Of a stretch of DNA of 64,000 nucleotides, positions 63,050 to 64,000 are shown piece by piece. The position numbers were made by a program, and so were the translations under genes. The notes below the pieces were generated by a model. That model made no database searches. It saw only the letters and a list, made by a program, of their open reading frames with translations, and was not told where the DNA came from. Every line of letters starts with the position of its first letter. Position 1 is the stretch's first letter. The DNA comes from Nostoc sp. NIES-4103 (GTDB lineage: Bacteria; Cyanobacteriota; Cyanobacteriia; Cyanobacteriales; Nostocaceae): assembly GCF_002368335.1 (NCBI RefSeq), contig NZ_AP018288.1, positions 1,515,330-1,579,329 on the forward strand. The letters are read 5' to 3'.

Positions 63050-63886
63050 TTAGAGTATTTTTTCTAATCCATATACTAACGACTTTAGCTGCAAGACTTT
63101 GCGAATTGCTAGTAGGACTCCTGGCATATAACAAGAGCGATCGCTTGTATCATGCCGTAATGTATAAATTTGACCAGGTGCGCCAAATATGACTTCCTGA
63201 TGGGCTATGAGTCCTGGCAAACGTACACTGTGAATTCTAATGCCTTCATCAGCTAAACTGCCCCTTGCACCAGCTAACTTTTCAGTCTCTTCTACAATAG
63301 CATGGTTAAAAGTTTTACCCAATTCAGCTAGTAATTGCGCGGTTTGAATGGCTGTACCGCTGGGAGCATCTGCTTTTTGGTTGTGATGCAGTTCAATAAT
63401 TTCTACATGGTCAAAATATTGAGATGCTGTGACTGCGGCTTGTTGCAACAGCACCATGCCAATGGAAAAGTTAGGAATAATCAAACAGCCAGTACTAGCT
63501 TTTTCGGCAAAATCTGCCAAATCTTGAATTTGTTCTGGACTTAAGCCCGTAGTGCCGACTACAGGGCGAATACCGTAGGCGATCGCACTGCGAACATTAT
63601 CATAAACTGAATCGGGATGAGTAAAGTCTACAATCACCCCTGGTGGCAGCTGTCTTTCGCCAGCTACATAGCCCAACATGGGTTCTAATTGATTAGTGAT
63701 GGGAACTTCCAGCGGTTCACTTAAACCCGCCAATTCTCCAGCATCTTTACCTTGATGTTCAGGGCTGGTATCAATTGCACCCATTAAATTTAAGTCTGGT
63801 GCTTGGGATACCGCTTTAATTACCTCACGGCCCATTTTACCAGCAGCACCATTAACAATAACTGGGATAGGCGCTTGATTTGTCAT
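63050..63886 (-). CDS. dapB: 4-hydroxy-tetrahydrodipicolinate reductase
   Basis: The 278-residue enzyme reduces 4-hydroxy-tetrahydrodipicolinate with NAD(P)H in the diaminopimelate/lysine pathway. The N-terminal dinucleotide site is VNGAAGKMGREV, then GVIVDFTHP, VVGTTGLS and the catalytic/substrate motif ELHHNQKADAPSGTA. Length and ends fit the family. The gene runs leftward from a repeat array at the right edge of the window, and the membrane protein gene follows it closely. Confidence 0.96.
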   Translation of the reverse strand: MTNQAPIPVIVNGAAGKMGREVIKAVSQAPDLNLMGAIDTSPEHQGKDAGELAGLSEPLEVPITNQLEPMLGYVAGERQLPPGVIVDFTHPDSVYDNVRSAIAYGIRPVVGTTGLSPEQIQDLADFAEKASTGCLIIPNFSIGMVLLQQAAVTASQYFDHVEIIELHHNQKADAPSGTAIQTAQLLAELGKTFNHAIVEETEKLAGARGSLADEGIRIHSVRLPGLIAHQEVIFGAPGQIYTLRHDTSDRSCYMPGVLLAIRKVLQLKSLVYGLEKIL

Positions 63887-63929
63887 AGGTTAAGAAACGC
63901 TTTTTGAGTCAACAAAGGAATTTTAAAGG

Positions 63930-64000
63930 ACAAGGGGATGGGAAGATAGGGGGATGGGGGAGATGAGGGAGATGAGGGAGATGAGGGAGATGGGGGAGAT
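63930..64000. repeat. GGGAGATGA tandem array at the window edge
   Basis: At least seven GGGAGATG(A/G) units, continuing past the end of the window. Confidence 0.8.

Overview
The window looks like chromosome from a filamentous, probably heterocyst-forming cyanobacterium of the Nostocales. The octamer GCGATCGC (HIP1) recurs inside genes, and almost every spacer is packed with short heptamer-type tandem repeats. The genes present include a high-light-inducible protein, a glycolate dehydrogenase-type GlcD, a Psb32-like TPM protein, a CobH precorrin mutase and a large caspase-STAND-WD40 protein. The genus is an inference.

Layout. 1-6.5 kb: a leftward operon for a lipid-primed polyketide. It has a VOC-fold dioxygenase, a nitroreductase, a fatty acyl-AMP ligase with a fused acyl carrier protein, and a type I PKS (KS-AT) that runs off the left edge. 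The KS lacks its usual HGTGT histidine. 6.5-10.7 kb: a gene-poor, decayed stretch with a membrane-anchored orphan protein, a WD40 remnant and other relics. 10.9-20.6 kb: mostly single housekeeping or unknown genes: CDP-diacylglycerol pyrophosphatase, QueD, a frameshifted gene, aspartoacylase, Nif3-like, secreted unknowns, and a COG0523 GTPase behind a near-perfect Zur box with a WD40 protein after it.

20.7-30.7 kb is the most interesting block. A 1659-residue protein joins a caspase-like protease, a STAND NTPase, a membrane segment, a heptad-phased coiled coil and 16 nearly identical WD40 repeats. It is transcribed away from a small helical protein and a 487-residue protein with two C-terminal membrane helices. 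A tRNA-Lys(CTT) follows, then a large PAS-GAF-GAF sensor that has lost the phospho-acceptor histidine and the N-box asparagine of histidine kinases.

31-49.3 kb: core genes. These are a GHL10 glycosidase-like protein, glcD, a Ser/Thr kinase with WG repeats, a Uma2 nuclease, miaA, gyrB with a duplicated leader, a FAS1 lipoprotein, sigA with a 1.5 kb leader, an hli gene, a GNAT, a gyrase A/ParC-type subunit and a single-domain response regulator. Spacer-type repeats have been read into the coding frames of both miaA and the gyrase A gene. 49.5-64 kb: a TPR protein, a MacA-MacB-ATPase-TolC type tripartite exporter followed by a hybrid sensor kinase, a TPM-domain protein, cobH, a membrane protein and dapB. 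The spacers are filled with diverse heptamer arrays, many as inverted pairs around a unique centre.
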